From Streptomyces sp. SW4 (GTDB lineage: Bacteria > Actinomycetota > Actinomycetes > Streptomycetales > Streptomycetaceae): 64,000 bases of DNA. The stretch is from the NCBI GenBank assembly GCA_003248315.1, contig QKWM01000004.1:5143001-5207000 (forward strand), written 5' to 3'. The position numbers were made by a program, and so were the translations under genes. Numbering within the stretch: position 1 is the stretch's first letter; every line of letters begins with the position of its first letter. The notes beneath the pieces are model-generated. The model was given only the letters and a program-made list of their open reading frames with translations, was not told the origin of the DNA and did no database searches. Shown piece by piece: positions 9,138-18,272 of this stretch.

Positions 9138-9736
9138 CGGCGGCCTCCGCTGCTTCGGCCAGCGCCGCCACGAGCAGCGCGGCCGAGGTGGCGCCCGGTC
9201 CTGGTGTCCGACGCTGCGTTCCCCGAGATAGCTGGCCCTGCCCTTGCGCGCCTGCATCGGAGTGGTCGCGCGCGCCCCTTCCTCCGCGGCGTCCCGCGCC
9301 GCCGTGAACGACTCACCCAGGGCCGCCACGGCGGGCTCCAGCGCGTCGATCATCGTCTTGTCGCCGGGGCGGCACCGCCGAGCGTCCGCACCGCCTCCAC
9401 GCCCACCCGCAGGGCGTCGCCGAGCCGGTCCCGGCTCACCTCGGCGTCCTCGCCGAGGGCCTTGCCGGTGCGGCGCAGCAGCGTGCCGTACAGCGGCCCC
9501 GAGGCGCCGCCGACCGTCGAGACGAGCTGCCGTCCGGCGAGCATCAGCACCGCGCCGGGCGTGGCGGGCGGCTCCTTCTCCAGCGCCGCCGCGACGGCCC
9601 GGAAGCCCCGCTGGAGGTTGCTGCCGTGGTCGGCGTCGCCGATGGGCGAGTCGAGGGCGGTGAGCCGTTCCGCCTCCCGGTCGACCGACGCGGCGGCCGC
9701 CGTCATCCAACGGCGGAAGAATTCGGCGTCGAGCAC
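9130..9736 (-). CDS. dhaL: Dihydroxyacetone kinase ADP-binding subunit DhaL, two breaks
   Basis: About 203 aa, an all-helical DhaL barrel that holds ADP through Mg and transfers phosphate to dihydroxyacetone on DhaK. The metal/nucleotide motifs are visible: SPIGDADHGSN near residue 30, VSTVGGASGPLYGT near 75, and GDKTMIDAL near 125. It ends LAEAAEAAGE. GTG 9736 has AAGGAG upstream. Breaks near 9362 and 9205 are each repaired by one C. The gene sits between dhaK and dhaM in the standard dhaKLM order. Confidence 0.9.
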
Positions 9737-9786
9737 TGGATCTCCTTGCCTGGTAGGTACGGAGTGTTCTCTTCCCCGCCGGAGCC

Positions 9787-10779
9787 TCACATGCCCCACC
9801 GCAGGCCGGGCGTGTTCACCGGCGCGTCCCACAGCCGGAGCAGTTCCTCGTCGACCTGGCACAGGGAGACGGAGGCGCCCGCCATGTCGAGGGAGGTGAC
9901 GTAGTTGCCGACCAGGACGCGGGCGACGGCCACACCGCGCTCGCCCAGCACCCGCTGCACCTCGGCGTGGAAGCCGTACAGCTCCAGCAGGGGGGTCGCG
10001 CCCATGCCGTTGACCAGGACCAGCACCGGGTTGCGCGGCGTGAGGTCGTGCAGGATCGCGTCGAGGGCGGCCTCGGCGATCTCCCCGCTGGTCATCATCG
10101 GCCGCCGTTCCCGTCCCGGCTCGCCGTGGATGCCGATGCCCAGCTCCAGTTCGCCGGGCGGCAGGTCGAAGGTGGGGCTGCCCTTCGCGGGGGTGGTGCA
10201 GGCGCTCAGCGCGACCCCGAAGCTGCGGGAGTTCTCGTTCACCTGCCGGGCGATCGCCTCGACCCGCTCCAGCGGCTGCCCCTCGTCGGCCGCCGCGCCC
10301 GCGATCTTCTCCACGAACAGCGTCCCGCCGGTGCCGCGCCGCCCGGCGGTGTAGAGGCTGTCCGTCACCGCCACGTCGTCGTCCACCAGCACCTTGGCGA
10401 CCTGGATGCCCTCGTCCTCGGCCAGCTCGGCGGCCATGTCGAAGTTCAGCACGTCGCCGGTGTAGTTCTTGACGACGAACAGCACCCCGGCACCGCTGTC
10501 CACGGCCGCCGCCGCCCGCACCATCTGATCGGGTACGGGGGAGGTGAACACCTCGCCCGGGCAGGCCGCCGACAGCATGCCCGGCCCCACGAACCCGCCG
10601 TGCAGCGGCTCGTGCCCGGAGCCGCCCCCGGACACCAGCGCGACCTTCCCGGCGACGGGCGCGTCCCGCCGTACGATCACCCGGTTCTCCACGTCCACGG
10701 TCAGCTCCGGATGGGCGGCCGCCATGCCGCGCAGCGCGTCCGCGACCACGGTCTCCGGGACGTTGATCAGCATTTTCAC
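9787..10779 (-). CDS. dhaK: Dihydroxyacetone kinase substrate-binding subunit DhaK
   Basis: 330 aa, intact. DhaK binds dihydroxyacetone covalently through a His, here in GIGIHGEPG near residue 218. The glycine-rich GGGSGHEPLHGGFVG motif near residue 50 shapes the substrate site. GTG 10779 has GGAGG upstream and precedes KMLINVPE. First gene of a dhaK-dhaL-dhaM operon, with 50 bp before dhaL. The product enters glycolysis as dihydroxyacetone phosphate, consistent with glycerol or DHA use. No dedicated regulator is adjacent. Confidence 0.93.
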   Translation of the reverse strand: MKMLINVPETVVADALRGMAAAHPELTVDVENRVIVRRDAPVAGKVALVSGGGSGHEPLHGGFVGPGMLSAACPGEVFTSPVPDQMVRAAAAVDSGAGVLFVVKNYTGDVLNFDMAAELAEDEGIQVAKVLVDDDVAVTDSLYTAGRRGTGGTLFVEKIAGAAADEGQPLERVEAIARQVNENSRSFGVALSACTTPAKGSPTFDLPPGELELGIGIHGEPGRERRPMMTSGEIAEAALDAILHDLTPRNPVLVLVNGMGATPLLELYGFHAEVQRVLGERGVAVARVLVGNYVTSLDMAGASVSLCQVDEELLRLWDAPVNTPGLRWGM

Positions 10780-11008
10780 GGGTGCCTCCTGAAGATCCCG
10801 GCAGAGAGCCCCGGCCTTCCGCCGCCCCGTGCTCACGCGGGTGACGGCCGGTCAGGTCCTGACGGTGATCGGTTACGGGACGATGACAGCTCCTGCTGAC
10901 GGCAGTATCGGCCCTGCGGAGGCGAAGGTCACGCTGCCGGTGCCCGGGCGGCGCCGGAAGGGCGACCGGCACGGGCCCCTTCCGGAGCGCGGACCGGGCC
11001 GTCGACGG

Positions 11009-11565
11009 CTACCGCCGTTCCCACGCGTCCCGGGTGAGTTCGTACTCGACCTCACCGTGTTCGGAACCCTCGATCGCCTCGGGCCAGTCCCCGGTGAAGT
11101 TGCGGAGGAAGGACAGGCCCGACTTCTCCATGACCCGGCGGGAACGGACGTTGACGGCCATGGTGTTCGCCGTGACCCGCTCGACACCCAGGTCCGTGAA
11201 CCCCTTGTGGATCAGAGCCCGGGACCCCTCGGTGGCGTAGCCGTGCCCCCACGCCGCCCGGTTCAGGCGGTAGCCCAGTTCGACGACGGCGGGGCTGTGC
11301 TCGTCCAGCGGCCGGAACTCGAACCACCCAGGAAGGTGCCGGTGGTCTTCTCCCGCGCGGCCCAGTAGCCGCGGGTCCCCCAGCACGGGTAGTCGTGCAG
11401 GAGCCGCGGCAGGACCCGCGTCTCGACCGCCTCGCGGCTGGTGGGACGGCCTCCGTTGATGAAGCGCATGACCTCGGGGTCGTTGTCCAGGGCGAGCAGA
11501 TGGTCGGTGTCGGCCGTCGTGAACGCGCGCAGGACGAGCCGGTCGGTCTCCAGGAAGTCGGACAT
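11009..11565 (-). CDS. GNAT-family N-acetyltransferase (RimJ/RimL type), one break
   Basis: About 185 aa. It transfers acetyl from acetyl-CoA to an amino group; the substrate is unknown. The N-terminus ETDRLVLRAFTTADTDHLLAL and the C-terminal NTMAVNVRSRRVMEKSGL are the usual RimJ/RimL features. The acetyl-CoA loop lies in RAAWGHGYATEG. ATG 11565 begins MSDFLETDR. A break near 11325 (LGG to WFEF) is repaired by one G. The gene stands alone, facing away from the marR gene. Confidence 0.85.
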
Positions 11566-11692
11566 GCCGCGATCTTCACCACGGGCGGCCGGGCCCGCCA
11601 CCGGTTTTCCGGCCGACGGCCGTCGGCGGTGCCCGTGCCCCGCGGGCCGCCCCGGGGACGCGTGGCCGCCGGGCGGGCCGTACGGCTCACCG

Positions 11693-11712
11693 ATATTTCA
11701 GGGCTAAGATTT
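11693..11712. promoter_or_regulatory. MarR-type operator overlapping the marR promoter
   Basis: ATATTTCAGGGCTAAGATTT is an imperfect inverted repeat and an AT-rich island in GC-rich DNA, 40 bp before the marR start. It contains a plausible -10 element, TAAGAT (11705-11710). The same box, with identical outer hexamers ATATTT and AGATTT and an AG..CT core, occurs at 22413-22432. Both copies point to one MarR regulon. Confidence 0.7.
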
Positions 11713-11752
11713 CATGGAGGATCCGCGGTGGCTGGTGACATGGGAGGCGCCG

Positions 11753-12292
11753 ATGGCGGGGAAGAAGGCGACGGGCCGGCAGGACGCCGTCGCGGCGATC
11801 ATCGAGGACTGGGCCCGCGAGCGGCCCGAGCTGGACACCTCCCCGCTGGAGGTGCTGGCCCGGCTGCACCGCACCTTCCTGCGCTACCACGCCGAACTGT
11901 CCGCCGCCATCGAACGCCACGGCCTCGCCGTGGCCGGCTTCGACGTGCTGACCGCGCTGCGCCGGGCGGGCAGCCCCTACCGGCTGACCGCCGGGCAGCT
12001 CGCCGACTCCGGCCTGATCTCCTCGGCGGGCGTGACCCTGCGCATCGACCGCCTGGAGAAGGACGGCCTCATCGTCCGCGAACGCGACGCCGAGGACCGC
12101 CGGGTCGTCTACTCCCGGCTCACCGACGCGGGCCTGGCCAAGGTGGACGAGGTGTTCGCCGAGCACCTCGACAACGAGCGCCGGATGCTCGCCGAACTCT
12201 CCCCCGCCGAGCGCCGCCAGCTCGCCCGTCTGCTGTCCAAGCTGGAGCGCTCCATCGTCGCCTCGGCCGCGTCCGCGGACGGCGACGCCTGA
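11753..12292 (+). CDS. MarR-family transcriptional regulator of the aromatic cluster
   Basis: 179 aa with the MarR winged helix (about residues 50-130: LTAGQLADSGLISSAGVTLRIDRLEKDGLIVRERDAEDRRVVYSRLT, split here from the flanking dimer helices). ATG 11753 is chosen over ATG 11714 because GGGAGG stands six bases before it. The stop is 7 bp from the convergent stop of the Rieske gene. MarR proteins near aromatic catabolic genes are usually repressors released by a pathway acid or CoA ester; the repressor role is inferred. Boxes at 11693 and 22413 suggest autoregulation plus control of the operon promoter. Confidence 0.88.
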   Translation: MAGKKATGRQDAVAAIIEDWARERPELDTSPLEVLARLHRTFLRYHAELSAAIERHGLAVAGFDVLTALRRAGSPYRLTAGQLADSGLISSAGVTLRIDRLEKDGLIVRERDAEDRRVVYSRLTDAGLAKVDEVFAEHLDNERRMLAELSPAERRQLARLLSKLERSIVASAASADGDA

Positions 12293-12299
12293 CGCCGGG

Positions 12300-13309
12300 T
12301 CAGCGCGCCGCCTGCGCCTCGGCCTGCTGCCGGTACAGCCGGCGCAGCCGGACGACGCCCAGGTCGTGCTGGTAGAGGTTCTCGAAGCCGTCCGCGTCCG
12401 CCGGCATCGCCTCCAGCATCACCCGGTCCTGTTCCAGCACCTCCCAGTGCCGTCGCTCGATCAGCGTGCGGTACAGGAACCGCCAGGTGTCCCGCTGCCA
12501 GCCCGACACCTTCCGGTAGCGCCAGAAGAAGACGCCGGTGCGCCCGGCGTCGACCGGGCAGGCCATGCCGACGATGCCGAAGGGGCCGCCGGGCCCGGCG
12601 GACGGCGGGTAGGGGATGGACAGGTCGACCCAGTCCACACCCGTGCGGCACAGCTCCACCCAGTCGAAGTTGACGCCCCGCTGGTCGGTCTTCTCGAAGA
12701 AGTAGCCGCGGTCCGTCTCCCGGATGCGGAACCGGGCCTGCGTGTCGCCGTCGTACATGGTGTGCGACTCGTGGTGCAGGAAGGCGCCGTGCATGGGATC
12801 GAGGAGGTTCTCCATGGCGAACCGCCACGGCACGTTCCACTCGGCGTAGCACAGGAACGAGGAGATCTCCGGGTCGGTCAGCGGCTCGGGCAGCGTCAGC
12901 TCGGCCGGCTCCGGGTGCTTCTCGTCGCCGAAGTAGGCGAGGATCGCGCCGGCCACCTCGCGCACGGGAAGGGAGGTGACGAGCTTCTTGCCCTCCAGGT
13001 TGCAGCCGGGCAGGCCCGGCACGGAGGACACGGTGCCGTCCCCCGGACCTCCACGCCGTGGTACCAGCAGGCCACCCGGTCGCCGAGGTGCTTGCCCAGG
13101 GAGAGCGGGGCGCCGCGGTGCGGGCAGCGGTCGGCGAGCAGGGACAGCGTGCCGTCGGACTTCCGCAGCAGCAGCCAGTCCTCGCCGAGGGCGGTGACCT
13201 TGCGCATGCCGCCCGGCTCCACGAAGCGGGAGGGCACCACGGGGTGCCACTGGTTGCGCAGGCCGTGGGCGTAGACGTGGTCGGCGGTGACGTCGGTGGT
13301 GAGGGTCAT
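12300..13309 (-). CDS. Rieske non-haem iron oxygenase, alpha subunit, one break
   Basis: About 336 aa. The N-terminal Rieske [2Fe-2S] domain has CPHRG and CWYHG (residues 40-85). The catalytic domain has the mononuclear iron motif ENLLDPMHGAFLH (about residue 165). It uses O2 and electrons from the neighbouring reductase to hydroxylate or dealkylate an aromatic or N-methylated substrate. One break near 13043 is repaired by a single G. There is no beta subunit, so a homotrimeric, two-component oxygenase is expected. The start ATG 13309 follows the previous stop by one base. This is the last gene of the operon. Confidence 0.88.
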
Positions 13310-13310
13310 G

Positions 13311-13534
13311 TCAGGCTCCCAGGCGGTGCATCTCGGCGCGGAAGGTCTCCTCGGTCCAGGGCGTGCCGTCGGGGTGCGCACCTGGCGGGCGTTGAGACCG
13401 GCGACGACGTCGGCGAGGTCGTGGCCCTCCTCGGTGAAGATTTCCTCCAGGGTGCGGGCGAGCTTCACCTCGTACGGGGTGGGGGCGTGGGTGCGGGACT
13501 GGTGCGGGTCCAGGTAGGGCCAGGCGGTGGTCAC
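13311..13534 (-). CDS. Small recombinase-like helix-turn-helix domain protein
   Basis: About 74 aa, one break near 13377 (one C). The pattern PYEVKLARTLEEIFTEEGHDLADVVAGLNARQVRTP is the short domain resembling the helix-turn-helix of serine recombinases. It is too small to be a recombinase, and I know it as a companion of some Rieske oxygenase operons. GTG 13534 has GGAGG upstream. It is wedged between the reductase and the oxygenase genes with 20-bp and 1-bp gaps, so it is translated with them. It might be an assembly or electron-transfer helper; its function is unknown. Confidence 0.75.
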
Positions 13535-13554
13535 GGGTGCCTCCGGGATGGGGT

Positions 13555-14502
13555 TCACAGGTCGAGGACGAGCCGGTCGGAGGCGCAGCGCGAGACGCAG
13601 ATCATCATGGTCGCGTTCGCGGAGTGCTCCGCCTCCGACAGGAGGAAGTCGCGGTGGTCGGGGGTGCCGGCGAGGACGCGGGTCTCGCAGCTGCCGCAGA
13701 TGCCGTCCCGGCAGGAGGAGGTGACGGGGACGCCCGCCGCCTCCACGGCCTCCAGGACGGAGGTGCCGGGGCCGACGGCGACGGTCACGCCGGACCGGCG
13801 GCACTCAACCTCGAACGCGGCGTCGTCGCCGGCGCGTTCCACGGCGGGCGCGGCGAACCGCTCCAGCCGCAGCCGCCCCTCGGGGCACGCCTCCTGCACG
13901 GCGGCGAGCAGCGGCTCCGGTCCGCAGGCGTACACCAGCGCGTCGTCGGCGAGCCCGTCGAGGGCGGCGGCCAGGTCGATGTGGCCCTGCTCGTCCTGCG
14001 GGACGAGGGTGACCTCGCCGCCGGTGAGCCGGGCCAGTTCGGCGCCGAACGCCATGGAGGCGCGGGTCCGCCCGCCGTGCACCAGCCGGTAGGGGATCCC
14101 GTCCCGGTCGGCCTGGCGGGCCATGGGCAGGATCGGGGTGATGCCGATCCCGCCGGCGAGGAACACGTACGACCCGGCGGGCTCCAGCGCGAAGTGGTTG
14201 CGCGGGCCCGCCACGTCGAGCGTCTGGCCGGGCCGCAGGGCGGTGTGCACGTGCCGGGACCCGCCGCGCGAGGCGGGTTCGTCGAGGACGGCGATCCGGT
14301 AGGTGCCGCAGTCGGCGGGGTCGCCGCACAGGGAGTACTGGCGGACCAGGCCGCCGACGTGCACGTCCAGGTGGGCGCCGGGGGACCAGGCGGGCAGCGG
14401 CTTGCCCGCGGGGTCGGCGAGGTCGACGGAGAGGACGCCGTCCGCCTCCCAGGTCATGCGCCGCACGAGCAGGGTGCGCCGCTGTTCTTCGGTGTCGCTC
14501 AT
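13555..14502 (-). CDS. Phthalate-dioxygenase-reductase / VanB-type ferredoxin reductase
   Basis: 315 aa, intact. It supplies electrons from NAD(P)H to the Rieske oxygenase. Domain order is FMN-binding barrel (QYSLCGDP region), NAD-binding domain (LAGGIGITPILPMA; YACGPEPLL) and a C-terminal plant-type [2Fe-2S] ferredoxin with CRDGICGSC and a fourth Cys about 30 residues later (MICVS). This order is diagnostic of the PDR/VanB family. It lies 11 bp after the TPP enzyme stop and 20 bp before the small helper gene. Confidence 0.93.
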   Translation of the reverse strand: MSDTEEQRRTLLVRRMTWEADGVLSVDLADPAGKPLPAWSPGAHLDVHVGGLVRQYSLCGDPADCGTYRIAVLDEPASRGGSRHVHTALRPGQTLDVAGPRNHFALEPAGSYVFLAGGIGITPILPMARQADRDGIPYRLVHGGRTRASMAFGAELARLTGGEVTLVPQDEQGHIDLAAALDGLADDALVYACGPEPLLAAVQEACPEGRLRLERFAAPAVERAGDDAAFEVECRRSGVTVAVGPGTSVLEAVEAAGVPVTSSCRDGICGSCETRVLAGTPDHRDFLLSEAEHSANATMMICVSRCASDRLVLDL

Positions 14503-14513
14503 CGACAGCCTCC

Positions 14514-16134
14514 CTACGCGGTCGGGATGGTGACGGGCGGGGTGAACGGGGTCTTCATCGGCCCGAGCGCGGCGAGGTCCACCTCGGCGAGGACAGGCCC
14601 GGCGCAGGCGAGGGCCTCCCGGATCACCGGGCCGGCGTCGGCCTCGGAGGCGATGCGCGCGTACGGCAGTCCGCAGGCGCCGGCGAGAGCGCGGAAGTCG
14701 GGGGTGTGCAGGTCGACTCCGGAGCGGCGGTCGCCGTAGCGGTCCTGGGTGTTGCGCAGGACCCGTAGCCGCCGTCGTTGAAGACGAGCAGCAGCAGGCG
14801 GGGCCCCTCCTGGGCGAGGGTGAGGAGTTCGCCGAGGTGGACGGCGAGGCCGCCGTCGCCGGCGATGACGACGACCGGCTCGCCGGGGCGGGCCAGCGCG
14901 GCGCCGAGGCCCATGCCGAGGCCCTGGCCGATGCCGCCGCCGCGCGGGAAGACGTTGGCCCGCGGATCGTGCATCGGCAGCAGCCGGTTGCCCCACGTGG
15001 AGGAGGGGATCGTCACGTCGCGGGCGACGACCGCCCGCGCGGCAGGGCCGCGGCGAGCGCGTCGCAGATCGCCGCCTGCGGTCCGATCGCCTCCCGCAGC
15101 GCGGCCCGCACCTCCTCGCGCACGCCCTGGACGCGGGCCGTCCAGTCCGGGTCGGCGGGCCGCGCGGCCGCGGTCAGCCGAGGCAGGACGCGGGCGGCGT
15201 CCCCGTGCAGGGCGTGCGACGCCGGGTAGACCCGGCCGAGCGCGGCGGCGTCGACGTCGATCTGGACGTGCGCGGCGGGCAGCGCCAGCCCGTAGTCGGC
15301 GGTCTCGTTGGAGCGGAAGTGGGTGCCGACCGTCACCAGGGCGTCGGCGTCGGCGAGCAGGGCGCGCACCGCGGGCGTGGTCGTGAAGTTGCCGATGACC
15401 CGCGGATGGTCCTCGGGCACCGTGCCCCGCCCGGAGTTGGAGGTGATCAGCCCCGCGCCGGTCGCCTCCAGCAGGGCGAGCAGCTCGGGACGGGCCCGGC
15501 CGGCGCCGCCGCCCGCCCAGATCAGGGGGCGGCGCGCGGTGGCCAGCAGTTCCCGGGCGCCGGCCAGGGCGACGGGGTCGGGCTCGGGCGGGCGGCGGGG
15601 GCGGGGCGCCCGGGGAGTCCCGCTGGGCGGCGTACTGCAGGTCGACCGGCCACTCCACGCTCGCCGGCCGCCGGGCACCGCCAGCGCCGCGGCGGCCGCC
15701 TCCCGCAGCAGCCGGCCCGCGCTCGCCGCGTCCGGCACCGTCGCGGCGTACGCCGACACCGCGGTCAGCATGCCGAGCTGGTCGCGGGTCTCGTGGATGA
15801 AACCGCGCCCGCCGCCCAGGTAGCGGCTCTCGATCTGGCCGGTGACGTGCAGGACCGACGTCCCGGAGGCGAGCGCCTCCACCAGCGACCCGGCCGCGTT
15901 GCCCGCGCCCGTGCCGGTGGAGGTGAGCGCGCAGCCGAGGCCGCCGCGCGCCCGGCCGTAGCCGTCGGCGGCGTTGACGGCGGTCGCCTCGTGCCGCACC
16001 GGCACGAAGCGCAGCTCCCGGTCGACGGCCTCGACGAGCGGCAGATTGTGCACGGACACGATGCCGAACACCGTATCGATGCCGAGTTCCTTCAGGACGG
16101 CGACGAGGAGGTCGCCGCCGTTGCGGTACGTCAT
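14514..16134 (-). CDS. Thiamine-diphosphate enzyme (acetolactate synthase / benzoylformate decarboxylase type), several breaks
   Basis: About 540 aa. Likely decarboxylates or ligates a 2-oxo acid from the aromatic pathway. The N-terminal Pyr domain has the activating Glu in VRHEATAVNAADGYGR (near residue 50). The C-terminal PP domain has the ThDP motif IAGDGG followed by VFNDGGYG. The middle domain (PLIWAGGGAGRA) is standard. Breaks lie near 15660, 15610, 15035 and 14770. ATG 16134 overlaps the preceding SDR stop (ATGA). The substrate cannot be told from sequence; arylpyruvate- or benzoylformate-like acids would fit. Confidence 0.8.
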
Positions 16135-16935
16135 GGGTGCCTCTCAGAGGATGCCGCGGCCGACCCGCCGCAGACGTCGATGGCGGTTCCGGTGATGTAC
16201 GAGGCGCGCGGCGACAGCAGGGTGACGATCGCGTACGCGACCTCCTCGGCGCGGCCCAGCCGGCCGAGGGCCACGCCCCGGTCGGCGGCGAGCCGCGCCT
16301 GCCACGCGGGGTAGTCCAGGCCGGAGCCGTCGGCGGCGTGCCGGCGGGTCCACTGGCCGGTGTCGATCAGGCCGAGGCAGACGGAGTTGACCCGGATGCC
16401 CTCCGCCGCCAGTTCCACGGCGAGGGACTTGGAGAGGTTGAGGATGCCGGCGCGTGCCGCGCTCGTCGTCACCAGCCGGGGCTCGGGCTGCTTGGCTAGG
16501 ACGGCGTTGACGTTGACGACGCTTCCCGCGTCCGAGGCCCGCAGGTGCGTCCGGGCGGCGGCGAGGGATGGAGCACGCCGGTGAACTTCAGCTCCAGCTC
16601 GTCGCGCCAGTCCTCGGCCGTGGTGTCGTCCAGCCGCTTCATGCGCGACTGGCCCGCGTTGTTGACGAGGCCGTCGATCCGGCCGAACCGGTCGGCGGCC
16701 CGCTCGACGAAGCCCCGCACGGCGTCCGCGTCGCGTACGTCGCACACGGCCGTCAGCAGCCGGTCGCCGCCGGCGGCCCCGGTGAGGCGCCCGGCGGCCT
16801 CGGCGAGACGCCGGCGTCCCGGCCGCAGGTGGCCACGTTCGCCCCCTCGTCGAGCAGCGCGCGGACCGTGGCCAGGCCGACGCCCGAGCTGCCGCCGGTG
16901 ACCAGGACGGTCCGGCCGGCGAGACCGAGATCCAT
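16131..16935 (-). CDS. SDR-family protein with atypical active site, breaks
   Basis: About 268 aa Rossmann-fold short-chain dehydrogenase. The cofactor motif TGGSSGVG and the NNAG strand motif are present. Where classical SDRs have YxxxK, this one has TSAAR (in LVTTSAARAGILNLSK), so the catalytic Tyr and Lys are replaced by Thr and Arg. I know this pattern from an FabG-like SDR subgroup whose chemistry is unclear. Breaks lie near 16815 and 16567. Its stop overlaps the TPP enzyme start. The leader between it and the upstream SDR holds a 10-bp triple repeat. Confidence 0.78.
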
Positions 16936-16950
16936 GAGACGCTCCAGAAG

Positions 16951-16980
16951 GTGGGTGCAGGTGGGTGCAGGTGGGTGCAG
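16951..16980. repeat. 10-bp tandem repeat, three perfect copies
   Basis: GTGGGTGCAG is repeated three times without change at 16951-16980. It lies in the only gap above 50 bp (82 bp) inside the otherwise overlapping 11-gene operon, just before the SDR start. Confidence 0.9.
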
Positions 16981-17017
16981 GGGGATGGGGGTTGCGCAGG
17001 GGTGCGGTCGGCCGCGG

Positions 17018-17759
17018 TCAGTGCATCGTGAAGCCGCCGTTGACGGCGATGACCTGGCCGGTGAGGTACCGGGACTCCTCGCTGAGCAGGAAGGACACGA
17101 GGCCCACCAGGTCGTCGGGCCGCTGGGGGCGGCCGAGCGCGCGGTGGTCCGCGTACAGCGCGTGGCGTCCGGCGGGGACCGACTCGGTGGCCTCGCACTC
17201 GGTGAGACCGGGGCGACCGCGTTGACGGTGATGCCGTGCTCGCCCAGTTCGCGGGCCATGCCCCGGGTCAGGGCGATGACCGCGCCCTTGGAGGCGAGGT
17301 AGTGGGCGAGGCGCGGCGAGCCGTACAGGGCCGCGTCCGAGGCGACGTTGACGATGCGTCCGGGGCGCGAGAGCAGCGGGTGCAGGGCCTTGGCGACCAG
17401 CCAGGGGCCGCGCGCGTTGACGGCCATGAGCCGGTCCCAGACCTCGACGTCGATGTCCTGGAACTCCTTGCCGCCCACCCCGTTGGCCAGCGCCGCGTTG
17501 TTGACCAGGCCCCACACCGGCCCGAGGGGCCGCACGGCCCGCGCCAGACGCTCGACGGAGGCGGGGTCGGCCACGTCGCAGGGGACGTGGTGGGCCTCGC
17601 CGCCCGCGGCGCGGATCGCGGCGGCGGTCCGCTCGCCCCACTCGGGGTTCAGCTCGGCGACGACGACCCGGTGCCCGTCCGCGCCGGCCCGGCGGGCCAT
17701 GGCCTCCCCAGGCCACGGCCCGCCCCGGTCACGACGACCGTCCCGGTCACGTCAGTCAC
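17018..17759 (-). CDS. SDR-family oxidoreductase, canonical active site, two breaks
   Basis: About 247 aa. Classical SDR with TGAGRGLG cofactor loop, NNAA, catalytic Ser in NVASDAALYGS, and YLASK as the YxxxK motif. The ending LTGQVIAVNGGFTMH is typical. It probably oxidises or reduces an alcohol/ketone in the aromatic pathway. Breaks near 17712 and 17207 are each repaired by one G/C. GTG 17759 overlaps the cupin stop by 8 bp, so the genes are coupled. Confidence 0.82.
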
Positions 17760-18272
17760 GGGTCACGCCGTACAGCGGCGAGTACTCGGGGTAGGTCGGC
17801 ACCTGCGGCTTCTGCGTGCCGATGATCACGCAGAACAGCGCGTCGGTGTCGCCCTCGTTCTTCAGCGAACGGGTCACCCCGGCCGGGACCACGATCATGT
17901 CGCGGTAGCCGAGGGTGCGGTACTCGACCTCGTCCGGGCCGCGGTGGATACCGACACGGACCCGGCCCTCCAGGACGAAGAACGCCTCCTCCACGTCGTG
18001 GTGGGTGTGCGCGGGGCCCTCGGCGCCGGGCGGCAGCAGCATGTTGGAGAAGGTGAACCCGCCGGAGGGCAGGATCCGCCGGTCGTCCTCGTGGTTGCCG
18101 GTGGCACCGGAGCCGACGTAGCGGATCTGCGCCCGGCGGTACTGCGGGCCGGCCTTCTCCTGGAAGGAGAGGGTGCCCCAGTCGGGCTCGCGGGAGTCCT
18201 TCGTCGCGATCAGGGAGTCGGTGTACGCGGCGAGGTCGCCGCCGTTGTCGTAGGCGGTGGTGGTCAGGGCAT
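17752..18272 (-). CDS. Cupin-domain protein
   Basis: About 174 aa, single cupin barrel. The metal-binding signature GPAHTHHDVEEAFFVLEG (residues 80-97) gives His, His, Glu; the second motif lies around GYRDMIVVPAGVTRSLKN. It could be a dioxygenase, isomerase or binding protein in the pathway. ATG 18272 starts MPLTTTAYDNGGD once one C is restored in ATGCCC(C)TGA. That same base also creates the stop of the upstream hydrolase, so a single correction repairs both genes. Confidence 0.8.
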
